DNA of 64,000 nt from Firmicutes bacterium AM41-11 (GTDB lineage Bacteria > Bacillota_I > Bacilli_A > Erysipelotrichales > Erysipelotrichaceae), in NCBI GenBank assembly GCA_003480165.1, contig QUIQ01000001.1:248001-312000 (forward strand), read 5' to 3'. The notes beneath the pieces were generated by a model. It made no database searches. It was not told where the DNA came from and worked only from the letters and a program-made list of their open reading frames with translations. This document shows positions 57,793 to 64,000 of the stretch, piece after piece. The position numbers and the translations under genes were made by a program. The first letter of the stretch is position 1. Each line of letters begins with the position of its first letter.

Positions 57793-58370
57793 TACATGCT
57801 CTCCAATACATATTTTTTCAATTTCATAAAATACACATAGCCACTATATAAAGACATGAAAGTAGCTAACCACAATAAAATTGATGCCATAGGAATATGG
57901 AATACGGCAAACGGCCAATTCTTCAAAAGCAAGAAACATAAGGCCAACATCTGTAGAACCGTTTTACATTTTCCATAAATTCCCGCACTAACGACTTGAC
58001 CATGTTGACTGGCAACCATCCGCAAGCCATCGACCATCAAATCCCGGGCAATCATTAAAAGTACCGCAATCACATTGGCTTGATGCGTATAAACCATAAG
58101 AATCAAACAAGTATTTACTAACATCTTATCTGCAATAGGATCAGCAAATTTACCAAAAGAAGTGATTAAATTATACTTCCGGGCAATTTTGCCATCTAAC
58201 ATATCCGTAATGGAAGCCAGGGCAAACAGGATAAAAGCCAATACATCTCGTAGTGCCAATCCAGATTGTACATGGATTATGCCAACTGTTTCTGGAATAC
58301 AAAGATAAACCAATACAACAACTGGAACTAAAATAATTCGTAAAACCGTTAATTTATTCGGTAAATTCAT
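57792..58370 (-). CDS. pgsA: CDP-diacylglycerol-glycerol-3-phosphate 3-phosphatidyltransferase
   Basis: 192 residues, about five spans. The CDP-alcohol phosphatidyltransferase signature appears as ITDMLDGKIARKYNLITSFGKFADPIADK (D-G-x-A-R-x8-G-x3-D-x3-D). It makes phosphatidylglycerol phosphate. Operon rodZ-pgsA-cinA-recA. Confidence 0.96.
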   Translation of the reverse strand: MNLPNKLTVLRIILVPVVVLVYLCIPETVGIIHVQSGLALRDVLAFILFALASITDMLDGKIARKYNLITSFGKFADPIADKMLVNTCLILMVYTHQANVIAVLLMIARDLMVDGLRMVASQHGQVVSAGIYGKCKTVLQMLALCFLLLKNWPFAVFHIPMASILLWLATFMSLYSGYVYFMKLKKYVLESM

Positions 58371-58384
58371 ACAATGCCTCGTTT

Positions 58385-59485
58385 CTAATACGTTTCACCC
58401 GTATAATCTTCACCGGTACCATAGCTGGCATCATAGCTTTGATCATAACTTGCATCATAGCTTGTGTCCGCACTTTCATCTTGTGAACTGTCCGTTGTAG
58501 AAGAATCGGTATCTTTTTCTGAGCTCTTACCATTTTTATCTAAAATATCAAAATAGAGTACAGCAGAAGTACCTTCGGTCCAATTTGCTTTAGAGAAAGA
58601 AACCGATTTACCATTCAAACGAATCTTATTGTTCGAATACGTACCAATTTCCACTTGAATCAAACAAGCATCTTCCACTTTAAAAGTCTGTTTGAAAGTA
58701 CCACTATACACTTTATCCGCATCATCGGTAATCAATTCATCATCTTTATAGACAGCGACTGTACTATCTTCTGGTAAAGTAACCGTAACCGTCACTTCAT
58801 CCGAATGACCAACAATACCTGATACTTCATATACATTGTTATCTTTATCGCTGGCTTTTAATTTCACCGTCTTTGAACTTTCGGAATCACTGGTTTTCTT
58901 CTGATTTGCCAGTTGTGCTGTTTCTTTTTCTTTTTGTTTAATTTCCGTTTGTCGTTGAGCTTCTTCTTGCGCTAAACGTTTATTGGTACGATACGATAGA
59001 CCTGCATTCACAATGGAGAGAAATAAAACGACTACAACACCACAAGCAATCAACTGATAGACATGTGCATGTTTCGAACGATTCATTTTTTGAATCGAAC
59101 GTACAAGTTTATTCTTGCTTAAATTCTTGTTCTTTTTACTCTTAGCCTTTGTGGTTGTCCGCTTCTTTTGTGCCGCAGGGGCTGCCTTTTCTGCCTTTGG
59201 CGCCGCTTGGGGTTCTTGCGTTTGCGTATAAGCGGCATATTGCCGGCTATATGCTGCAAGAACGGTTTCCACTTCATCGGAAATTGCAGCATAATTTACT
59301 CCAATCGCTTCACAATACGCCTGCACAAAATAGCGAATAAAAGAAACATCTCCCTGGAAAACCTCTAAATGATTCTCTTCAAGGGCTTGGATGTAATTCG
59401 GTGCTAAACGTGTTTGCGAAGATATATCTTGAATAGAAAGCTGTAAAGCTTGTCGTCTTTGTTTTAATATTTTATTATAAGTCAC
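58385..59485 (-). CDS. rodZ: RodZ-like HTH membrane protein with Tyr/Asp-rich tail
   Basis: 366 residues. An N-terminal HTH (about 1-70; LSIQDISSQTRLAPNYIQALE) is followed by a Lys/Ala-rich linker and one span (about 143-163). A coiled-coil-like QRQTEIKQKEKETAQ follows, then a beta domain like DUF4115. RodZ links MreB to the elongation machinery. The last 25 residues repeat SYD units (ASYDQSYDASYG), recalling the tail of DivIB in this window. First gene of the pgsA-recA operon. Confidence 0.88.
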   Translation of the reverse strand: MTYNKILKQRRQALQLSIQDISSQTRLAPNYIQALEENHLEVFQGDVSFIRYFVQAYCEAIGVNYAAISDEVETVLAAYSRQYAAYTQTQEPQAAPKAEKAAPAAQKKRTTTKAKSKKNKNLSKNKLVRSIQKMNRSKHAHVYQLIACGVVVVLFLSIVNAGLSYRTNKRLAQEEAQRQTEIKQKEKETAQLANQKKTSDSESSKTVKLKASDKDNNVYEVSGIVGHSDEVTVTVTLPEDSTVAVYKDDELITDDADKVYSGTFKQTFKVEDACLIQVEIGTYSNNKIRLNGKSVSFSKANWTEGTSAVLYFDILDKNGKSSEKDTDSSTTDSSQDESADTSYDASYDQSYDASYGTGEDYTGETY

Positions 59486-59602
59486 TGTCGTGCCTCCTAG
59501 TTTACATTCCCCATTATAGCAAAAAAAAAGAGGACATAATAGGTCGATTCACAAGGAATTTCCTTGACAAAGTCCAAACCCATCTGTCAAAATAAAGCAT
59601 AT

Positions 59603-59676
59603 GCCGGTATAGTATAATGGCAATACGGGTCCATGGTAAGGATCAACTCGTGGTTCAATTCCGCGTACCGGCACCA
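59603..59676 (+). tRNA. tRNA-Thr(GGT)
   Basis: 74 nt with encoded CCA. The acceptor GCCGGTA pairs with TACCGGC, the D arm is GTAT/ATAC, and the anticodon arm GGTCC-ATGGTAA-GGATC has anticodon GGT. The T arm is CGTGG-TTCAATT-CCGCG. Position 32 is A, which is unusual. A TTGACA box lies about 40 bp upstream. Confidence 0.8.
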
Positions 59677-59681
59677 TTTTA

Positions 59682-59721
59682 AAAAAATAACCACACCGAT
59701 TCATCTCAGGTGTGGTTTTTT
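59682..59721. terminator. Bidirectional terminator, tRNA-Thr and cyclo-ligase gene
   Basis: A 9-bp stem AACCACACC/GGTGTGGTT, with a T run downstream and an A run upstream, serves both converging units and contains the cyclo-ligase stop. Confidence 0.85.
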
Positions 59722-60272
59722 ATTGGAAAACAGGCATCTTCTTGGACAAGAAGATCCATTTTGATATCGGTTGCTTCCGTTGGCAAATCGGCTTTCGTAC
59801 AAATTTGCCGACACAAAACCATCTTTTTAAAGGAAGTATTCGCTAAATAGCGATCATAGAAGCCTCCACCATAGCCTAAACGCTTGCCATCCGTAGTTGC
59901 CGCGCAACAAGGAATAATGGCTAAATCAATCTTTTCTGGCGTAATTTCCGTTTCCATCTTCGGTTCTAGAATGCCATACTTGCCTGGTTCTAAGTCATCC
60001 ATCGATTGAATCGCATAGGCTTTCATCACCCCATACGCAAAACACTTTGGCACACATACAATTTTCTTTTGTGCTAAAGCTTCTTGAATAATCGGATGCG
60101 TATTAATTTCGCGTTCGGTACTCACAAAACAAAATAGAACCTTGGCTTCTTGAAAGAGCGGATGCCCTAGAACTTGATGAAGGATCTTTGCATCGGAAAC
60201 CTTTTTTTCTTGCGGATCCATAGCCTTCACAAGCTGAGCAATTTCTTTACGAATGGCTTTTTTAGAAGTCAT
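59706..60272 (-). CDS. 5-formyltetrahydrofolate cyclo-ligase
   Basis: 188 residues. The N-terminal basic helix (KKAIRKEIAQ), the STEREINTHPI region and the C-terminal GKRLGYGGGFYDRYL (phosphate/ATP loop) are diagnostic. It converts 5-formyl-THF to methenyl-THF using ATP. The start overlaps the upstream small gene by 11 nt. Confidence 0.95.
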   Translation of the reverse strand: MTSKKAIRKEIAQLVKAMDPQEKKVSDAKILHQVLGHPLFQEAKVLFCFVSTEREINTHPIIQEALAQKKIVCVPKCFAYGVMKAYAIQSMDDLEPGKYGILEPKMETEITPEKIDLAIIPCCAATTDGKRLGYGGGFYDRYLANTSFKKMVLCRQICTKADLPTEATDIKMDLLVQEDACFPIKNHT

Positions 60273-60534
60273 AACGTGGGTTTTCCAAATCCCCTACTTT
60301 TTCAATATGGTCTTCAATTTCGCGCAATAAACCTAACTTGATCTGCATCAATTGTTTTTGTTGGTCCATACTGGCCCCATCATCTAAGACAATCGAAAGA
60401 ACCAGTTCAGACATCACCGATGGTTTCTGTACATTTAAGCTGTCTTTGGTATAGTTGTGCATTGCTAAAAACGCATCAATCATCTCATCGGTAAAACAAC
60501 CTTCTAATAATTCAACATTTGTATAGCCTTCCAT
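60262..60534 (-). CDS. Small uncharacterised protein (90 aa)
   Basis: A soluble, acidic, mostly helical-looking protein (MEGYTNVELLEGCFTDEMID at the start). I do not recognise it. It lies between the HAD gene (8-nt gap) and the cyclo-ligase gene (overlap), so it is very probably translated as part of that operon. Confidence 0.7.
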   Translation of the reverse strand: MEGYTNVELLEGCFTDEMIDAFLAMHNYTKDSLNVQKPSVMSELVLSIVLDDGASMDQQKQLMQIKLGLLREIEDHIEKVGDLENPRYDF

Positions 60535-60542
60535 AATTCACC

Positions 60543-61190
60543 TCATACTATTTCTAATAAATCACGCAATGCGTGAATCATCTTAATATCCGTTAAAGAA
60601 CACGGCATCGATTGCGAGTTCAACCAAATGGCATCCATACCAAAACGATGGGCACCAATAATATCCGTAGAAAAGGTATCCCCCACAAATATCACTTCTT
60701 CTTTTTTCAAATGGAGTTTTTCTAAAGCCAACGCATAAACATTGGGTGCTGGCTTTTTCTTGCCTGCTTGTTCAGAAGTAACAATCACATCAAAATATTT
60801 TTCAAAACCAATTTGTGCCACTTTATTGCGTTGCGCTTGATCATTCCCATTGGTAACCAATGCCAACTGATATTTTGCGTGCAGGGTTTCTAAAACCATT
60901 TTGGCATCATCCAAAGGGCAAGTAAAACGATATTGATTTTCGACCCACCAAGACCATAAGCTCTGAATGGGAAGCGATAAGTGGTATTTCTTACGCAAAT
61001 TCTCTAAAACGAATTCTTTGCTGAAATTACCTTTCATATCCCACAACATACAATCTTGTAAGACAGCCTCTCTTTCGTAGGGATCATCAAAGCTGCAATA
61101 GGAATCCAACAAATAGGCATAGGCTTGATAAGAATACTGTACACGATTGCCAATTGTATCATCAAAATCAAATAAAAGTCCCTTAATCAT
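60543..61190 (-). CDS. HAD-family hydrolase (YjjG-like)
   Basis: 215 residues from the ATG at 61190 (GGTGAT upstream). Motif I LLFDFDDTIGN, motif II LVTNGND, motif III with KKPAPNVY and motif IV VGDTFSTDIIGA are in order; the cap is helical (C1). YjjG-like enzymes are nucleotidases that can clear abnormal dNMPs. Exact substrate unproven. Confidence 0.9.
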   Translation of the reverse strand: MIKGLLFDFDDTIGNRVQYSYQAYAYLLDSYCSFDDPYEREAVLQDCMLWDMKGNFSKEFVLENLRKKYHLSLPIQSLWSWWVENQYRFTCPLDDAKMVLETLHAKYQLALVTNGNDQAQRNKVAQIGFEKYFDVIVTSEQAGKKKPAPNVYALALEKLHLKKEEVIFVGDTFSTDIIGAHRFGMDAIWLNSQSMPCSLTDIKMIHALRDLLEIV

Positions 61191-61223
61191 ACAAATCACC
61201 GCATTCATTGTACCACAGGACAA

Positions 61224-61249
61224 AAAAGAAAAAACCAGATCTCTCTGGT
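61224..61249 (-). terminator. Terminator of the FemAB-type gene
   Basis: ACCAGA/TCTGGT with a GAGA loop and a T-rich tail on the minus strand. Confidence 0.8.
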
Positions 61250-61250
61250 C

Positions 61251-62495
61251 TTATCCTTTCAATTTTTTATACATTTTATACATCATATCGCTAATTGGTA
61301 ATGTGAAGTATCCAATATACTCTTCCACAACACCAGTAAAGCCACGTTTAAAATCATAGACTCCATAGCTTTCATCTTCTTTATCAAAGATTCCGCTGAT
61401 ACCATAGAAATTATAGCGGTTATAGCCATGCGCAATCGCATAACGAATCATATACCAATGAATCGCATAGGGTGCATTGTATTTACGGAATGTGTCATCT
61501 GTTGCACTATGCATATAGACAATTTCCCCATTTCCAATCAAGAATAAGGAAGTCGCCATATTGATGACAGGTCCATATTGTTCTTGCATCTCCAATGCTT
61601 CATTTCGCTTTTTCAAATTCAAATCTAAAGCTTCTTGTACGACACGTTGTTTCTTCACAAATTTCTTACTATTGGGAATCTCTTCCAATTTCTGTTGGAT
61701 ATCTGCCATTTCTTTATCTAAATCCGCCTTCTCTTGGTCAAGAGATTGTAAGAAATCCGGAATATCTAAATACGCCAACAAGAGCTTTCCTTTATCTTTA
61801 AAAGCTTCGATTTGGCGAACATACCATTCATCTTCGCGTTTCGCAAAACCCCGGCGCTCTGCTGTTTCATGCATCATATTTAAAAAGATGGAAACTTCAT
61901 CTAAGCCAAGTTCACGAACTTTAATACCTTGTTTGATGGTTTTATTAATAGACCAACGGGTTTGTTGGTGGAAAGATTTCAATAATTCTTGTTCACTGCG
62001 ACCATTGATCAACAAAGTAAAAATCCAACGCGGCTCACGATCTTCGTAACCTACCGTAAAACCTTCATGCTCATAACCGAGTTTTTGAAGCTTTCGGACT
62101 ACATCACTGTGATCATAGCCACCTTCCACTACATTGCCATCGATATCTCTTTCTTTATGAAAAACATTGGGATCCATTTCCAAATAAAGTCCCTTTTTCG
62201 CATGTAGATAACTCTTTAACTCCTTGGTAAAGAATTTTAAAACTTCCGTATCCGAATAATCCATTAAATAGCCACGTTGCGCTCTATAATAGCGATAAAT
62301 TTTCATCACAGGAATCGAAGTTAAATTGGTTGCACAAACCAATTGGCCATCTTTTTTAACACCTACATATTCTACATCCCATCCATCAACCAGCTTCTGT
62401 TGCATAGCTTCTGGGGTATTTAAAAATTGTCCACAAGGATGATTTTCTTGAAAAGAGGCATATTCTTCGTCTGTCAATTGGACAAATTCTAGCAT
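61251..62495 (-). CDS. FemAB-family peptidoglycan bridge aminoacyltransferase
   Basis: 414 residues: two GNAT-like domains with a helical coiled-coil arm inserted at about 250-310 (QEKADLDKEMADIQQKLEEI), as in FemA/FemX. Conserved blocks are GYLMDYSD, HQQTRWSINKTIKQG and the C-terminal YNFYGISGIFDKEDESYGVYDFKRGF. These enzymes add amino acids from aminoacyl-tRNA to the lysine of lipid II, forming the interpeptide bridge. Which residue is added is not evident. Confidence 0.92.
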   Translation of the reverse strand: MLEFVQLTDEEYASFQENHPCGQFLNTPEAMQQKLVDGWDVEYVGVKKDGQLVCATNLTSIPVMKIYRYYRAQRGYLMDYSDTEVLKFFTKELKSYLHAKKGLYLEMDPNVFHKERDIDGNVVEGGYDHSDVVRKLQKLGYEHEGFTVGYEDREPRWIFTLLINGRSEQELLKSFHQQTRWSINKTIKQGIKVRELGLDEVSIFLNMMHETAERRGFAKREDEWYVRQIEAFKDKGKLLLAYLDIPDFLQSLDQEKADLDKEMADIQQKLEEIPNSKKFVKKQRVVQEALDLNLKKRNEALEMQEQYGPVINMATSLFLIGNGEIVYMHSATDDTFRKYNAPYAIHWYMIRYAIAHGYNRYNFYGISGIFDKEDESYGVYDFKRGFTGVVEEYIGYFTLPISDMMYKMYKKLKG

Positions 62496-62565
62496 TGAAT
62501 CACTCCTTTTTCTTTAAACATCATACCTTATTCATAAAAAAAAGCAAAAAAATCACGATTTGACA

Positions 62566-62597
62566 CAAAAAAAAGACAAGAAAATCAAAATCTTGTC
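62566..62597 (-). terminator. Terminator of the 99-residue gene
   Basis: GACAAGA/TCTTGTC stem with a long T run on the minus strand. Confidence 0.8.
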
Positions 62598-62613
62598 CTT
62601 TCTTCTGTATAGA

Positions 62614-62913
62614 TTAACATCCAACAGTTGGTTTTGCACCTGTTGAAACGGGTACATGCTTGAATTCTAGACTCTGTAAATTGTTAATCAGTTCGCCAAT
62701 TGTTTTACCAGAGGATGTTGGTACGGCACACACTTCTTCAATACTTTTACATTTGTAATCTTTAGCGGAAGTACGAACCGTCAAATCGGATTGAATAATC
62801 ACTTCTTGACCAGCTTCATCTTCCAAAATCCAGGCATTGTACTGTTTCAAACGGTCGAAAAATTCGTTACGAAACAATTCAATCACCTCTTTACTAATAT
62901 TTTTTTTATTCAC
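62614..62913 (-). CDS. Small uncharacterised protein (99 aa) with C-terminal Gly-Cys
   Basis: Charged N-terminal helix (EVIELFRNEFFDRLKQYN), then a beta-like part (WILEDEAGQEVIIQSDLTVRTS) and the end VSTGAKPTVGC. No signal peptide or span. I do not recognise it. Its own terminator and the divergent position to the flavoprotein gene support a real unit. Confidence 0.65.
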   Translation of the reverse strand: MNKKNISKEVIELFRNEFFDRLKQYNAWILEDEAGQEVIIQSDLTVRTSAKDYKCKSIEEVCAVPTSSGKTIGELINNLQSLEFKHVPVSTGAKPTVGC

Positions 62914-63016
62914 TCTTCATCCTCCAAGAGTGTGATAAACTATCTATTACAAGTAGTATAGCACGCAGGAAATGCTCTGTCTTGCATAACACAATTTCTT
63001 TAGAAAGGTTTTACAA

Positions 63017-64000
63017 ATGGCAAATGTACAAATTATCGGTGGCGGACCCGCAGGTTTAATGGCAGCCTATAGTGCCAGCTTAGCAGGACACACAGTCACT
63101 TTATTTGAAAAAAATACTCAACTAGGCAAAAAACTTCAATTAACCGGACATGGTCGATGCAACATCACCAACGCATGCACCAAAGAAGAATTCTTTACCC
63201 ACATCGTGCATAACGCACGCTTTTTATACAGCTCTTTCGCCCAGTTTTCCAACCAGGATCTATTAGCCTTTCTCAAGGCAAATGGCTGTCCAACGATTCA
63301 AGAAGAAAACGGCAGAGTTTTCCCTTCGACTAACTCTGCGGTTGATGTCATACTCTGTTTTATTGAAGTATTAAAGAAACAAAATGTCACCATCAAAACC
63401 AACGAGCCTTGTCTATCCATTCAAGTAGAAAACCAAAAAGTAAAAGGTATCACTACGCCAAACGGCTTTTATCCAAGTGATGGTGTCATCGTTACAACCG
63501 GAGGAATGAGTTTTCCTACAACCGGAAGTACCGGTGATGGCTATCAATTTGCCAAAGACTTTGGTTTAACCATCCAACCGTGTTTACCGGGGCTTGTTTC
63601 CATTCATTCCAAGGATGTTATTGATCTAGCTGGTTTATCCTTAGAAAAAGTTCAAATCCAAGTCAAACAAGGCAAGAAAGTTCTCTATAAAGAAACCGGA
63701 CCTATTCTCTTTACCCATCAAGGCTTGAGTGGACCAACGATTTTAAATGCGAGTAACTTTTTAATCAAAAAAGATTGTAAATCCCTGCAAATTGATTTTG
63801 TCCCATCAAAATCATTGGAAGAATGCAATCAACTCCTATTAAAAGCCCTACAGAAACACCCCAATAAAACTGTGCAACACAGCCTGGAAGACTTGCTTCC
63901 AAAACGCTTTGTCCAATATTTATTAGTAAGGGTGGCTATTGATGCCAAACAAAAATGTAATACAATCACAAAAGAAAAGCGTTTGGAACTCTGCCAGCTC
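63017..64000 (+). CDS. BaiN/HI0933-family FAD-dependent oxidoreductase (partial)
   Basis: Open from the ATG at 63017 (AAAGG upstream) to the window end, 328 residues seen of about 400. QIIGGGPAGLMAAYSASLAG and FEKNTQLGKKLQLTGHGRCNITN are the FAD-binding blocks of this family; VIVTTGGMSFPTTGSTGDGYQFA and ILFTHQGLSGPTILN are its later signatures. Members are described as NAD(P)/FAD oxidoreductases; BaiN acts in bile-acid dehydroxylation, but most members have no proven substrate. Confidence 0.92.
   Translation, partial: MANVQIIGGGPAGLMAAYSASLAGHTVTLFEKNTQLGKKLQLTGHGRCNITNACTKEEFFTHIVHNARFLYSSFAQFSNQDLLAFLKANGCPTIQEENGRVFPSTNSAVDVILCFIEVLKKQNVTIKTNEPCLSIQVENQKVKGITTPNGFYPSDGVIVTTGGMSFPTTGSTGDGYQFAKDFGLTIQPCLPGLVSIHSKDVIDLAGLSLEKVQIQVKQGKKVLYKETGPILFTHQGLSGPTILNASNFLIKKDCKSLQIDFVPSKSLEECNQLLLKALQKHPNKTVQHSLEDLLPKRFVQYLLVRVAIDAKQKCNTITKEKRLELCQL

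Noticed and set aside
58380..58470. Short tandem DNA repeats (CATCATAGCT-like) as a CRISPR or satellite
   Set aside because: They are the coding repeats of the RodZ SYD tail; no spacers.
59603..59676. tRNA-Trp reading with anticodon CCA in GGTCCATGG
   Set aside because: That frame gives no paired anticodon stem, whereas GGT gives a five-pair stem.
61561..62049. 162-codon plus-strand frame
   Set aside because: Antisense to the FemAB-type gene; Ser/Lys-rich translation without family features.

Overview
The window looks like chromosomal DNA of a low-GC Gram-positive gut bacterium, most likely of the Erysipelotrichia (an inference from AT-rich codon use, strong AGGAGG-type ribosome binding sites, T-box control, the pcrA-ligA-camS cluster, an oleate hydratase and a CBS-domain pyrophosphatase; no rRNA is present to confirm it). 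Most of it is ordinary housekeeping DNA. No CRISPR array, prophage or secretion locus was seen.

Layout. 1-5041: the start of a two-component pair, a metallophosphoesterase and an asymmetric heterodimeric ABC exporter with a divergent LysR regulator (5121-5978). 6005-7202: a decayed AAA-ATPase-like gene. 7858-13741: a minus-strand envelope block (class B sortase, murG, murB, divIB/ftsQ, then the Asp23-like gene and fakA). 13818-17200: a 3.4-kb accessory segment between imperfect 57-bp direct repeats. It holds a broken small ORF, a cytidylate-kinase-like gene, a MATE exporter behind an unusual tandem-terminator leader, and a transposase remnant. 17243-22705: sugar epimerase, HAD phosphatase, patatin-like protein, peptidase T and CBS-pyrophosphatase.

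22810-29301 is an aspartate-family amino acid region: thrC-thrB-ACT protein-DUF1461-maf on the minus strand, divergent from lysC-asd; homoserine dehydrogenase is not in the window. Next come azlCD, tRNA-Leu(GAG), rlmD and a marR-ABC-ABC operon (31900-35925). 35969-38588 is a metal-efflux regulon (P1B ATPase, ArsR sensor, stand-alone HMA protein), in which two similar 20-bp operator candidates lie just downstream of consensus promoters. 38663-45432 holds an S51-like peptidase, a membrane protein, CamS lipoprotein, ligA and pcrA.

45472-64000: an unrecognised 388-residue protein, an AEC permease, an rRNA-type methyltransferase, oleate hydratase with a TetR regulator, and metQ/I/N behind a methionine-type T-box. 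Then an inactive-looking HutI-like protein, a hydrolase, an isochorismatase-fold enzyme, and the rodZ-pgsA-cinA(C)-recA operon. The end holds tRNA-Thr(GGT), 5-formyl-THF cyclo-ligase, a HAD hydrolase, a FemAB-type transferase and the start of a BaiN/HI0933 flavoprotein. Fatty-acid metabolism appears twice (FakA, oleate hydratase) and drug export three times (two ABC pairs, one MATE).

Starts were moved downstream of the longest reading frame wherever a ribosome binding site clearly fixes a later start. Two pseudogene reconstructions (6005-7202 and 16530-17064) rest on my own frame-by-frame translation.
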